A stretch of 64,000 nt of DNA from Petralouisia muris (GTDB lineage: Bacteria > Bacillota > Clostridia > Lachnospirales > Lachnospiraceae). The notes under the pieces are model-generated. The model saw only the letters and a program-made list of their open reading frames with translations. It made no database searches and was not told where the DNA came from. Position numbers and translations under genes: made by a program. How positions within the stretch are numbered: the stretch's first letter is position 1; each line of letters opens with the position of its first letter. The DNA is taken from contig NZ_SRYA01000002.1 in assembly GCF_004793545.1 (NCBI RefSeq), positions 1 to 64,000 on the forward strand, read 5' to 3'. Positions 48,059 through 56,820 of this stretch are shown piece after piece.

Positions 48059-48382
48059 TTAAGTTGTTGTAAACAGGGTTTCATAGGTGGAAAACATCTG
48101 GACAAAGCTGATGATGTTGTCTATCATTTCTTTTTCCCTGTCCGTACAATATTCCCGTATGGCAGTCAGCATCTGCACTGGATCCTTGCGCTCTTCCTCT
48201 GAGCACATCTGCAGATCATTTCCGGAATTCTGAAACAGTGCCATGGTTCGCTGTAATTCCATAAATTTTACCAGCATTGCCATATTTCTCTGCCGGGAAT
48301 TATCTAAATAGGGAATGGCAGCTTTTATCATTTCAAGGTGCCTATCCTGAATCAGTGTATCAATCGCTTCCATTGCATTCAC
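48059..48382 (-). CDS. conserved hypothetical helical protein, 107 aa
   Basis: A helical soluble protein (AMEAIDTLIQDRHLEMIKAA; RNMAMLVKFMELQRTM; REKEMIDNIISFVQMF). It has no signal peptide. It is the first gene of a two-gene unit reading leftwards and diverges from 48402. AAAGGTG is upstream of the ATG. The function is unknown. Partner of the 95-residue gene by position. Confidence 0.65.
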   Translation of the reverse strand: MNAMEAIDTLIQDRHLEMIKAAIPYLDNSRQRNMAMLVKFMELQRTMALFQNSGNDLQMCSEEERKDPVQMLTAIREYCTDREKEMIDNIISFVQMFSTYETLFTTT

Positions 48383-48401
48383 CTTTTTTATTTTAATCTA
48401 T

Positions 48402-48638
48402 GTGAGAATGCTCTGTGATATGACAAAAGAGGAACTTCTCATTCCCGGCACAAATATAATAGTAAGGAATATATTTCAGGAGATGAGATTTGTGGGAAAG
48501 TTAGTGATAGATGGTAACAGTGTTTATGAGATAGATGAAGAGTGTGTGCGGAGAAAGGAGAATCCCAATAAGTATCCGCAAAGCAGGCAGGAAAGCCGGG
48601 AGCAGTATCCAAACCGGAGGCCTAAGAGAAAGGGCTGA
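48402..48638 (+). CDS. hypothetical protein, 78 aa, start uncertain
   Basis: A small basic protein with a beta-like core (PGTNIIVRNIFQEMRFVGKLVIDGNSVYEID) and a Lys/Arg/Gln-rich tail. It could start at GTG 48402, ATG 48408 or ATG 48420. None has a good ribosome site, but the body reads as a real protein. It diverges from the two helical genes with only 19 nt between. The function is unknown. Confidence 0.5.
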   Translation: MRMLCDMTKEELLIPGTNIIVRNIFQEMRFVGKLVIDGNSVYEIDEECVRRKENPNKYPQSRQESREQYPNRRPKRKG

Positions 48639-48687
48639 GACGGAAGAGCTGACAAAAAGCTTTGCAAGAAATGACAGGCAGCGAATA

Positions 48688-48736
48688 GGGACCGTCAGGA
48701 AATGATAGCTTATAAAATTCATTTTCCGGCAGTCCC
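48688..48736. repeat. inverted-repeat element, copy B
   Basis: The arms at 48688-48705 and 48719-48736 pair with two mismatches and two G-U pairs. Both arms match copy A (GTCAGGAAATGA on the left; TATAAAATTCATTT on the right). It lies 50 nt after the 78-residue gene. The rest of the gap 48640-49012 shows only A+T-rich promoter-like DNA (TATAAT near 48924). Confidence 0.65.
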
Positions 48737-49012
48737 TTTTAAAATGTGAAAATGTTTCCATGGCGGATGCCCTGGCATTGCAGTCAAAAAGTATTTGCGG
48801 TATGTGTTTCAAAAATGAGTGATTTAGGGAATTGTAATAAATAGACATGATTTTGCAAAAAAGCCAAGTCGATTTTTGGGGAAATATATCATATTTTGCT
48901 ATTGTGTTTTTGGATAAATCAGGTATAATAATATTTGGTAAAATAGATTTGATAACTGGCAGTTGAAATTTTAGATTGTTAAAAGAAAACGTATGGGATA
49001 CAGGGAGAAAGG

Positions 49013-50728
49013 ATGGATAGAGTGATGGATGTGCAGCAAGCAGGCATTGAAAAGAGGCTTACCAAATCTTTTACAAAGGTGTCAGCGATTACAGTGGTGG
49101 TAGCGTTATTAGGTTTGATTGCGGTGTTGATGGTGTCTAACAGGTATTCTTATGCATTGCAAAATTATGGTTTTGCCCAGGGGGATATCGGCATGGCCAT
49201 GTTTGAGTTTGCAGATGTGAGGTCGTCCCTCCGGGCAGCCATTGGGTATGATGATCCGGATGCCATTGCCGCAGTGGTGGAACAGCATGGGAAAAGTAAG
49301 GCGGCGTTTGAAGAAAATTTTGCGTTGATTGAGAATACCATTGTATCGGATGATGGCAGAAAAACCTATGATGAGATCAAAGCCGAACTGGAAACCTATT
49401 GGGAATTGGATCAGAAAATTATGGATATCGGCGCAACTACGGACAGGGAGCTTTGCCGGCAGGCCCAGGAGCTGGCCCTTGGCGAGCTGGCAGACAGCTA
49501 TAGCAGTATCTACAGCAAATTGGAGAATTTGCTGAATGTGAAAGTAACGGAAGGAAAACGTTTGTCAGTAATCCTGAATGTTACAGGATGGATTCTGGCG
49601 GCTGCAATGGCCGCCGCTGCAGTGATTGCCATTATCTTTTCCACGAAGATTGGCAAGAGCATTGCGACAAGGATTTCAGAACCACTTGGAAAATTGGGGA
49701 GCCGTCTCAAAACTTTTGCAACCGGCGACCTGACGTCTCCGTTTCCCATGGTTATGACTGGGGATGAGGTGGAATATATGGAGAAGGATGCTTCCGAGAT
49801 GGCGGACAATCTGAATGTGATCATTCATGACATTGATGAAGTGCTGGGGCAAATGGCAAGCGGAAATTATGCAGTTACATCCAACGCTTCGGACAGATAT
49901 ACCGGAGATTTTGGAAAGCTATACGAATCTATGCACAGTTTACGGGAGCAGATGACACAGACATTGGTGTCCATCGGGGAAGCTTCTGAACATGTGTCGA
50001 TTGGCTCCGGTGACTTGGCAACCGCGTCCCAGAGTCTGGCAGAAGGGGCAACGGAGCAGGCCCAGGCGGTGCAGGAGCTGCATGCAACGATTTCTGACAT
50101 TGCAGTAACAATGGAAAAGAGTGCAGAGAGTGCAGGGGAATCTTACATGAGAGCCCAGCATTACGCCAATGAGGCAGATAACAGCCGGGAAGAAATGGAT
50201 ACTATGATGGCGGCCATGCAGCGGATTAATGATGCGTCTACAAGGATTGGAGATATTATCTCTGAGATTGAATCTATTGCAGCTCAGACCAATCTGCTGT
50301 CATTGAATGCTTCCATTGAAGCGGCAAGGGCCGGGGAGTCAGGCCGGGGCTTTGCAGTTGTGGCAGATCAGATTCGTGAGCTGGCAGATCAGAGCGCACA
50401 GGCTGCCGTTGACACCAGGGAATTAATCGAAGGCTCCATTCGGGAAGTTACAGAAGGAAACCGGGCAGCGGAGCGCGCCTCTGACGCCATTGTCTCTGTG
50501 GTAGATGGAATTAAGCAGATTGCAGATTTTTCCAAAAGATTAAAGGGAATGGTAGAAGACCAGAGTGAGGCCATGCGTCAGGCAGAAATCGGAATCAATC
50601 AGATTTCCGAAGTGGTGCAGAGCAATGCGGCCACGGCAGAGGAAGCTTCAGCTACCAGTGAAGAATTGTCAGCGCAGGCACAGATTCTGGATGAGCTTGT
50701 AGGGAAGTTTGTATTGGCAGAAGAATAG
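49013..50728 (+). CDS. methyl-accepting chemotaxis protein with four-helix-bundle-like sensor
   Basis: A 571-residue receptor. TM1 is at about 23-45 ([18 protein letters not shown]). A helical extracellular sensor of about 140 residues follows, with TM2 at about 188-212 ([18 protein letters not shown]), HAMP, and the signalling hairpin with tip [20 protein letters not shown] and [24 protein letters not shown] lies 5 nt before the ATG. It lacks the Cache fold of the receptor at 42311, so it senses something else. A terminator follows at 50784. Confidence 0.92.
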   Translation: MDRVMDVQQAGIEKRLTKSFTKVSAITVVVALLGLIAVLMVSNRYSYALQNYGFAQGDIGMAMFEFADVRSSLRAAIGYDDPDAIAAVVEQHGKSKAAFEENFALIENTIVSDDGRKTYDEIKAELETYWELDQKIMDIGATTDRELCRQAQELALGELADSYSSIYSKLENLLNVKVTEGKRLSVILNVTGWILAAAMAAAAVIAIIFSTKIGKSIATRISEPLGKLGSRLKTFATGDLTSPFPMVMTGDEVEYMEKDASEMADNLNVIIHDIDEVLGQMASGNYAVTSNASDRYTGDFGKLYESMHSLREQMTQTLVSIGEASEHVSIGSGDLATASQSLAEGATEQAQAVQELHATISDIAVTMEKSAESAGESYMRAQHYANEADNSREEMDTMMAAMQRINDASTRIGDIISEIESIAAQTNLLSLNASIEAARAGESGRGFAVVADQIRELADQSAQAAVDTRELIEGSIREVTEGNRAAERASDAIVSVVDGIKQIADFSKRLKGMVEDQSEAMRQAEIGINQISEVVQSNAATAEEASATSEELSAQAQILDELVGKFVLAEE

Positions 50729-50783
50729 AATAAGACAGGAATTTAGCGGTTTTAAGCAGAAAATAAATTCCGCAAAGGGACAA

Positions 50784-50813
50784 AGCCGGCGCAATGCGCC
50801 GGCTCTGCTTTTT
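50784..50813 (+). terminator. terminator of the second chemotaxis receptor
   Basis: AGCCGGCGC (50784-50792) and GCGCCGGCT (50796-50804) form a perfect 9-bp stem with loop AAT, then CTGCTTTTT. Confidence 0.85.
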
Positions 50814-50840
50814 GGAAGGAAAAAATTTTTCCTGTCAGGA

Positions 50841-51083
50841 TTAGCAGCAGAAGCCGCCGCCGAATCCATTGCCGTTTCCGCCGCAGCAGAAGAGAAGCAG
50901 GATAATCCACAGGCAGCTGTTGTTGCCGCCGCATCCGCATCCATCGTTGCCGCCGAAGAAACCATTGCCGCATCCGCCGCCGCAGCAGCTAAGCAGAATG
51001 ATTAACCAGATAAGAGAAGAGCATCCTCCATTGTTATTTCCTTCGCATCCACATCCACAGTTTGTAGCAGCTAAATCACTCAT
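50841..51083 (-). CDS. Gly/Cys-rich small protein (chorion-like family of Clostridia)
   Basis: 80 residues. The start at 51083 has GGAGG 8 nt upstream (the ATG at 51098 has none). The protein alternates Cys/Gly/Asn clusters (TNCGCGCEGNNNGG; DGCGCGGNN) with two short hydrophobic stretches (SLIWLIILLSCC; CLWIILLLFCC) and ends GGGFCC. Such proteins are annotated in Lachnospiraceae as chorion-class high-cysteine proteins. Their role is unknown; membrane contact and metal or disulfide chemistry are guesses. It is divergent from the V-ATPase cluster. Confidence 0.75.
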   Translation of the reverse strand: MSDLAATNCGCGCEGNNNGGCSSLIWLIILLSCCGGGCGNGFFGGNDGCGCGGNNSCLWIILLLFCCGGNGNGFGGGFCC

Positions 51084-51264
51084 GTTCAAATCCTCCAATA
51101 TTTTGATTACAATGTATCATATGTGGGCTGCTTGTATGTGTTTCTCAATGTTTTGAAAAAAATTTTGAAAATTATATAGTATTCTGATATAATAAAAAAT
51201 GGCGGGAAATGGATGGCAGAAGAATAGCAGGGGAGAATCGTATTTTCCCGAAGGGAGGCAGGTT

Positions 51265-52329
51265 GTGAATACAGTAGTGATTCTGGATCATGAGAGCAAG
51301 AATATTGAAGGATACCGGCGGATGCTGGAAGCTTCCAGAGAGCAGATAGACTGTGAGTTTTTTCAATATCCTGAAAAAGCCCTGGATTATGTAAAGAGTC
51401 ATCCGACAGCGGTGTTAATCAGTGAACTGGCAATGCCTGTAATGTCAGGGAAAGAGGTCTTTGATATGGTAGAGATGCTTTCTCCTTCCACAGTGAGAAT
51501 TGCCATGACACAGATGGACAGTGTTGCCGAAACTTTAGAGATCTTTAACCAGATTAGAATATTTAAGTTAATTTTAAAGCCGTTTTTTTTGCCGGAGGAT
51601 CTTATCAATCCAATTCAACAGGCTCTGGAGTATCATAAAGAATTGGAACAGGAAGAACTGCGGATTAAGAAAATGGAGCAGGAGAGGCTGCGCCTTGACC
51701 AGTTATGGCAGCAGCTGACAGATAAGCTGGAGAAAAAGAAAAACAGATATAAGGGAATCTATCAGGTTGCTTCGGGCATTATCCGCGGGAATCTGAATTC
51801 TGAAATGAAAGGGCTGAATGCCCAGGAAGCCGGTTTTGCTGCGGAAGTCTGTGAAGAATTGCTTCAGGAATTTATGCGATACTATATGTTTGAGGAGCGT
51901 GACTGGCAATTTCATGTAAGGTATCTGCAGGTACGGTTCAGTTATCCGGAAGACGGATGCATTCTGCAGATTAAGAATAATACAGGGAGTGAGGCGCCCA
52001 GGGAGATTCTTCCGGAAATTGCTTACGGAATATTTCTGGGCGGTTACTTGTGCCAGATGCTCTTTTATTCTTACCGTACCCTTATGTTGGTTGAAAAAGA
52101 GGGAGCGGTGTATGTATTAAGAATGTTTTGCCAGCATTCTTCCGGAAGAAAAAGTTATAAGATTACCGATGAAGGAGTCCGGAATTTGATGATAAACTTC
52201 ATACGAGAGATTGCAAAAGCCCTGTCATTCCGTATGGCAAGCGGCGTAAAAGAACAAAAGTTTGCAGTCAGGCTGTATTTTAGGAAGGAAGATGGGTGCA
52301 ATGAATGCGATAATTATGGGGCTCTATGA
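51265..52329 (+). CDS. response-regulator-like protein with degenerate receiver, head of V-ATPase cluster
   Basis: 354 residues from a GTG start at 51265 (AGGGAGG 6 nt upstream). The earlier in-frame ATG (51199) lacks a site. The N-terminal receiver (about 1-120) has TVVILDHESKN, but the phosphoacceptor position carries Glu (LISELAMPVMSG). The Thr switch (MTQMD) and Lys (LILKPFF) are kept. A coiled coil follows at about 120-165 (HKELEQEELRIKKMEQERL), then an unnamed C-terminal domain with no DNA-binding motif. The downstream ATPase genes overlap its 3' end, so it is cotranscribed. Glu may mimic phosphorylation. Confidence 0.75.
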   Translation: MNTVVILDHESKNIEGYRRMLEASREQIDCEFFQYPEKALDYVKSHPTAVLISELAMPVMSGKEVFDMVEMLSPSTVRIAMTQMDSVAETLEIFNQIRIFKLILKPFFLPEDLINPIQQALEYHKELEQEELRIKKMEQERLRLDQLWQQLTDKLEKKKNRYKGIYQVASGIIRGNLNSEMKGLNAQEAGFAAEVCEELLQEFMRYYMFEERDWQFHVRYLQVRFSYPEDGCILQIKNNTGSEAPREILPEIAYGIFLGGYLCQMLFYSYRTLMLVEKEGAVYVLRMFCQHSSGRKSYKITDEGVRNLMINFIREIAKALSFRMASGVKEQKFAVRLYFRKEDGCNECDNYGAL

Positions 52330-52612
52330 GATCGAAGAGCAGGCAGGAAAGATTATGGAGAATGCCGAGGCTCGGAAACAGGAATTGACAGAGGAAAGCA
52401 GAAAGCAGAGAGAAGATTCTGTGGTAGAACTGGAAAAAGAACTGGAAGGCAGACTGACGATTTTGCGTTCTCAATTGGAGGCTCAGACAGAGAGTGAGCT
52501 GGAAGCGGTTGTGAAAAAAAATCAGGAACAGATCCAGCAGTTGAATGCGAGATGTGAGAAGAATCTGGATCAGATTGCCAAAAAAATTGTAGAGAAGATA
52601 ACAGAGGTGTAG
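52292..52612 (+). CDS. V-type ATPase subunit G/H-like (peripheral stalk)
   Basis: 106 residues from ATG 52292 (AGGA 6 nt upstream), or 103 from 52301. It is almost wholly a charged coiled coil (EEQAGKIMENAEARKQELTE; LEAVVKKNQEQIQQLN) as in the peripheral-stalk subunit that pairs with subunit E. It overlaps the preceding gene by 38 nt and is followed after 2 nt by subunit C. Recognition rests on position and coiled-coil pattern. Confidence 0.75.
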   Translation: MGAMNAIIMGLYEIEEQAGKIMENAEARKQELTEESRKQREDSVVELEKELEGRLTILRSQLEAQTESELEAVVKKNQEQIQQLNARCEKNLDQIAKKIVEKITEV

Positions 52613-52614
52613 CT

Positions 52615-53439
52615 ATGGCAGGTGAATTGCTGCAGTATAGCGGGTTGATTGCCAAGACGAGAGCCATGCACAGTCGGCTGCTGAAAAGAGAAGATTTTGA
52701 GCGGATTGCAGAATTGCAGACGGTTTCTGAAGCGATTGGATTTCTCCGGGAACAGGAAAGCTATGGGAAGATATACGGCGGCCGGGAGGATATCCGACAC
52801 CGGGGACAGGTAGAGGAATTGATTCACAATTCAATTATGGAAGATTATCAGAAGCTGTACAGGTTTGGGAATGAACAGCAGAGAAGGGCTCTGGAGTTAT
52901 ACCTGCCCCAGCTTCAATTTGGGGAATCGGTTCCGAAAATTGAGAATTCTTATTTTACGGAAGTATGGAAGCAGATTGACAAATTTTCCGGCAGTCAGAT
53001 GCGCAAGGTGCTGCGGGAGATCTTTGGCACTCAGGTGGACTGGCTGAATATTATGTGGATGTACCGGGGCAAAGAATTTTTCCATCAGAAACCGGAGGAA
53101 ACCGCAAAAATTCTGATTCCTTTGCACTATAAATTAAAGAGGGCGGAAATACAGAGGCTTTTAGAGACGGAAGGGACAGAGGAGTTTTGCCGTATTCTGG
53201 AAGGCACCATGTATTTTAAGGGAAAGGATGCGCTGGTGAAGATGCAGGATGAGATTTCCTGCCATCAGGTTATGAAGAAAATGTATCAGAGGATTTGCCG
53301 GAAATATCCGGCTTCTATGGCGCCGGTATTTTATTATTTTTATGAGAAGGAACAGGAAATCGAACATCTTACCACAGCGCTGGAAGGGATACGTTACCAG
53401 GTTCCAGCCAGGGAGATCCGGAAGTTGATTTTACTGTGA
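52615..53439 (+). CDS. atpC: V-type ATPase subunit C (AC39/d type)
   Basis: A 274-residue helical subunit that links the central stalk to the membrane ring. Family features: YSGLIAKTRAMHSRLLKREDF at the start, a middle REIFGTQVDWLNIMWMYRGKEFF segment (split at TQVDWLN here), and a C-terminal FYYFYEKEQEIEHLTTALEGIRY stretch; this last part, with VPAREIRKLIL, closes the fold. It begins 2 nt after the G/H gene. Confidence 0.88.
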   Translation: MAGELLQYSGLIAKTRAMHSRLLKREDFERIAELQTVSEAIGFLREQESYGKIYGGREDIRHRGQVEELIHNSIMEDYQKLYRFGNEQQRRALELYLPQLQFGESVPKIENSYFTEVWKQIDKFSGSQMRKVLREIFGTQVDWLNIMWMYRGKEFFHQKPEETAKILIPLHYKLKRAEIQRLLETEGTEEFCRILEGTMYFKGKDALVKMQDEISCHQVMKKMYQRICRKYPASMAPVFYYFYEKEQEIEHLTTALEGIRYQVPAREIRKLILL

Positions 53440-53541
53440 AAGCGAGAACTTTCATAGTTTGGATGGTCATGGAGCCTGCCAGACGGCAGATGGAAGTTTA
53501 CTGTAAAAATTCAGAATATAGGAAGATTGGAGGAGGAAGCA

Positions 53542-55452
53542 TTGATTGAGAAAATGAAGTTGTTGCATATTACTGGTCCGAAAAATGACATTGACCGGGT
53601 AGTGAAGCTGTATTTGAATCAATACGACATTCATTTTGAGAATGCAATGACAAGTCTGAACAATTTGAAGAATGTACGGCCTTTTGTGGAAACAAATCTG
53701 TACAAGGATGCAGCGCAGAAAGGAGAAGAGCTGAAGCAGTACCTTGAGGTCTCCAGGAAAACGGATCTGGAGGTGACGGCACAGCAGGCGCAGGAAATTA
53801 TTTTTGCAGTCCATGAGCAGCTGGCGGATGTGGTGCGGCAGCAGGAACGTGTACAGAAAGAGCTGCGGGAGCTTAAGGAATGGATGGTAGAGATTGCCCC
53901 GTTTATCGGACTGGATTTTGAACTTTGCAAGCTGAGGGATTTTCATTTTATTGATTATCAGTTTGGCAAGATTAAAGTGGAGTATTATCATAAGCTGGAG
54001 CAGTATGTATACCATAATCCCTATACGCTGTTCTATGAGTGCAACAACGACAGCGAATATGTCTGGGGCGTTTATTTTGCGCCGCATACCCATCTGGTGG
54101 AAATTGAAGCTGTATACGACTCTTTCCATTTTGAGGCGATTCAGGTGCCGGATGATTTGGAGGATACTCCCAGGCAGGCGTTTGAACAGGCAAGAAAACT
54201 TTTGCAAAATCACCAGCAGAAATTAGAAAGCTTAAAGATGCAGGCCATAGAGGTGGCAAGGGGCAAAGAGCAGGAAATACTGGCGGCCTGTGAATGTCTG
54301 GAAAGCTATTGCGATAATTTTGAAATCCGCAAATACGCAGCCTGCACCAGTGCCAGGGAAGATGGCGTTGAGTACTATATCTTGTATGGCTGGATGGCCA
54401 GGCAGGATGCGGATAAGCTGCAGCGGGAAATCGCTATGGATGAGAATATCAACTGCGTGGAGGAAGAGCCAGGGGATGATTTGGGCAGCAGGCCTCCTAC
54501 CAGGCTGAAGAATCCGAAGATTTTAAAGCCCTTTGAAATGTTTGTGGAAATGTACGGGCTGCCCGGTTACAATGAGATGGATCCAACCTTGTTTATTGCA
54601 TTGACCTATACCTTTATGTTTGGCGTGATGTTCGGGGATGTGGGACAGGGAGCGTGTCTTTTGGCCGGGGGAATCCTGCTTTATAAGATTAAGAACATAA
54701 GGCTTGCAGGGATTGTAGGAGTGGCTGGCGTCTGGTCTGTGATTTTTGGATTTCTGTACGGAAGTTTTTTTGGATTTGAAGAAGTGATACCGGCTCTGTG
54801 GATGAAACCTATGGACAATATTATGACAACACTGATGCTTGCCATTGGCTTCGGCGGAGTATTGATTCTGGTGGCTATGGTGCTGAATATGGTGAATGCA
54901 GTTCGGGCGAAAGAATACGGCAGGCTGCTGTTTCACCAGAGCGGCCTGGCAGGGCTGATTTGTTATGGATTTGTATTTCTGTGCGTTTTACTTTTCGCTG
55001 CAGGGTACGGCCTTCCGGCAACGATACTGATTGGAACGGCAGTGGGAGTCCCGCTGATTGCGATTTTACTGAAAGAGCCTTTAAGTCATTTGATTGAGAG
55101 AAAAGGCAGCATTTTTCCAGAGGGCAGTAAGGTGATGTTTTTCGTGGAAGCCCTGGTGGAAGGCTTTGATGTGGTATTGAGTTATGCCACCAACACGATT
55201 TCTTTTGTGCGTGTGGGAGCTTTTGCATTGAGTCATGCAGGCATGATGGGCGTGGTAATGACCCTTGCGGGCTTGGAAAAAGGAAATCCCAACTGGATGA
55301 TTATCATATTGGGAAATGCTCTTGTGGCCGGCCTGGAGGGGTTGGTTGTGGGAATCCAGGTGCTCCGTCTGGAATATTACGAAATGTTCAGCCGTTTTTA
55401 TACCGGGGATGGAAAACCCTTTATTCCATTCAGAAAGCAGGAAGAAAGCTAA
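53542..55452 (+). CDS. atpI: V-type ATPase subunit I (stator, a-type)
   Basis: 636 residues from the TTG at 53542. The ribosome site GGAGGAGG lies just before it, and the first ATG (53554) is too far from it. The N-terminal half (about 1-330) is a cytosolic coiled-coil arm (MKLLHITGPKNDIDRVV). The C-terminal half has seven or eight membrane helices (ALTYTFMFGVMFGDVGQGA near 352-370; SYATNTISFVRVGAFALSHAG near 552-572, with the key Arg of the ion path; then ALVAGLEGLVVGIQVLRLEYYEMFSRFY at the end). Confidence 0.92.
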   Translation: MIEKMKLLHITGPKNDIDRVVKLYLNQYDIHFENAMTSLNNLKNVRPFVETNLYKDAAQKGEELKQYLEVSRKTDLEVTAQQAQEIIFAVHEQLADVVRQQERVQKELRELKEWMVEIAPFIGLDFELCKLRDFHFIDYQFGKIKVEYYHKLEQYVYHNPYTLFYECNNDSEYVWGVYFAPHTHLVEIEAVYDSFHFEAIQVPDDLEDTPRQAFEQARKLLQNHQQKLESLKMQAIEVARGKEQEILAACECLESYCDNFEIRKYAACTSAREDGVEYYILYGWMARQDADKLQREIAMDENINCVEEEPGDDLGSRPPTRLKNPKILKPFEMFVEMYGLPGYNEMDPTLFIALTYTFMFGVMFGDVGQGACLLAGGILLYKIKNIRLAGIVGVAGVWSVIFGFLYGSFFGFEEVIPALWMKPMDNIMTTLMLAIGFGGVLILVAMVLNMVNAVRAKEYGRLLFHQSGLAGLICYGFVFLCVLLFAAGYGLPATILIGTAVGVPLIAILLKEPLSHLIERKGSIFPEGSKVMFFVEALVEGFDVVLSYATNTISFVRVGAFALSHAGMMGVVMTLAGLEKGNPNWMIIILGNALVAGLEGLVVGIQVLRLEYYEMFSRFYTGDGKPFIPFRKQEES

Positions 55453-55498
55453 AATAATGTAACACTTGTAATGCAATATTTAACAGGAGGATAGGAAA

Positions 55499-55912
55499 AT
55501 GGTAACGAAAATTATATTAGTGGTGATTTTACTTTGCAGCATGATTATTCCGGTGGGCGGATTCTTACTCAGCAAGCGGAAAGAGGGAGGTTTTAAAGCA
55601 GCGTTGGCCAGCAATCTGTTTTTCTTCTTCGGAACTGTGTTAGTAGCAGATATTTTATTGTTTGGCGGTAATGTGCAGGCAGCGGGAGAGGCGGCAGAAG
55701 CCAGCGTGGAAGGATGGCGTTATCTTGCCGCAGCGTTGTCTACAGGGCTTTCCTGTATCGGTGCGGGTATCGCTGTAGCAAGTGCAGCCAGCGCGGCTTT
55801 GGGAGCGCTCAGCGAAGATTCCAGCATTATGGGTAAAGCATTGATTTTCGTGGCTCTGGCAGAGTCGATTGCTCTTTATGGTCTGTTGATTTCCTTCTCA
55901 ATTCTGGGATAA
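55499..55912 (+). CDS. atpK: V-type ATPase subunit K (proteolipid ring)
   Basis: 137 residues, four hydrophobic segments (about 4-24, 40-57, 72-100, 112-136). The ion-carrying Glu sits in the last one (FVALAESIALYGLLISF, about residue 124). The first pair of helices is unusual and lacks a matching Glu; only the second hairpin has the proteolipid pattern (STGLSCIGAGIAVASAAS). GGAGG precedes the ATG. Na+ or H+ use cannot be fixed: the Gln typical of Na+ sites is not obvious in helix three. Confidence 0.9.
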   Translation: MVTKIILVVILLCSMIIPVGGFLLSKRKEGGFKAALASNLFFFFGTVLVADILLFGGNVQAAGEAAEASVEGWRYLAAALSTGLSCIGAGIAVASAASAALGALSEDSSIMGKALIFVALAESIALYGLLISFSILG

Positions 55913-55924
55913 AGGAGATCGGTT

Positions 55925-56233
55925 ATGAAGATGTATTTAATCAGTGATAACAGGGATACCTGGACGGGAATGCGGTTAGCCGGAGTGGAAGGCGTTGTGG
56001 TGCATGAGCGTCAGGAGCTGAAAGAAGCGCTGGATACTGTGCTTCAGGATAAGGAGATTGGAATTGTACTGCTGACGGAGAAGTTTGGCAGGGAGTTTCC
56101 GGATTTGATTGATGAAGTAAAGTTAAACCGGCGGCTGCCCCTGCTGATTGAGATTCCGGATCGCCATGGAACCGGCCGAAAGGAGAATTTTATCACAGAT
56201 TACGTCAGTGAGGCAATTGGACTGAAACTTTAG
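55925..56233 (+). CDS. atpF: V-type ATPase subunit F (central stalk)
   Basis: A 102-residue Rossmann-like subunit (MKMYLISDNRDTWTGMRLAG; IGIVLLTEKFGREFPDLID; PLLIEIPDRHG). This is the usual NtpG/AtpF pattern, ending with a C-terminal helix. GGAGA lies upstream; it begins 12 nt after subunit K and is followed by subunit E. Confidence 0.9.
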   Translation: MKMYLISDNRDTWTGMRLAGVEGVVVHERQELKEALDTVLQDKEIGIVLLTEKFGREFPDLIDEVKLNRRLPLLIEIPDRHGTGRKENFITDYVSEAIGLKL

Positions 56234-56259
56234 AAGCTGTCCGGACGGGAGGAAAAGGA

Positions 56260-56820
56260 ATGCAGATAAAGGAAAAGCTGGAGGTATTTCGGAAGTTTAC
56301 CATTGATGTGGCAAACAGTGAAAGCAATACGTTGATTCGTGAATACGAAGAGGCCTGTGAAAGAGAGACAGAAGAATTCCGAAAGAACAGGCAGATAGAA
56401 ATGGAACATAAATTTCAGATGGAAGAAACCGCAATCCGGCGGGAGCTTAACCGGAAAGTATCGGAAGAGGTAGTGCGTCAGAAGCAGCTTTTGGACAGAT
56501 GTAAACGGGAGTGGGAAGAGAAGCTGTTTGAAAAAGTGAAGGATCGGCTCAAGAAGTATCAGCAGACAGAAGATTACAATAAGTATTTGATTGCAAAAAT
56601 CGCAATGGCGAAGGAAGTGGCTGGGGAAGAAGAGGTTACTGTGTATATCAATCCTTCTGATGTAGATAAGAAGGAGATGCTGGAAGAGAAAACAGGCGTG
56701 GAAGTAACAGTCAGTACCATGGAATTCGGCGGAGGAATCCGGGCGGTGATCCGTTCCAGGAATATTTTGATTGATGAATCCTTTATGACGAAGTTAGAGC
56801 AGGAGGAGACGTTTCTATGA
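56260..56820 (+). CDS. atpE: V-type ATPase subunit E (peripheral stalk)
   Basis: 186 residues. The N-terminal two-thirds are a long charged helix (REYEEACERETEEFRKNRQ), the rest a globular domain (EVTVYINPSDVDKKEM; FGGGIRAVIRSRNILIDES). The latter is the diagnostic E-subunit end. GGGAGG precedes the start. The stop overlaps the ATG of subunit A by 4 nt. Confidence 0.9.
   Translation: MQIKEKLEVFRKFTIDVANSESNTLIREYEEACERETEEFRKNRQIEMEHKFQMEETAIRRELNRKVSEEVVRQKQLLDRCKREWEEKLFEKVKDRLKKYQQTEDYNKYLIAKIAMAKEVAGEEEVTVYINPSDVDKKEMLEEKTGVEVTVSTMEFGGGIRAVIRSRNILIDESFMTKLEQEETFL

Noticed and set aside
50709-51005. Rightward Ala-rich frame opposite the Gly/Cys-rich gene
   Set aside because: Shadow of Gly/Cys codons; no ribosome site, and it spans the terminator at 50784.
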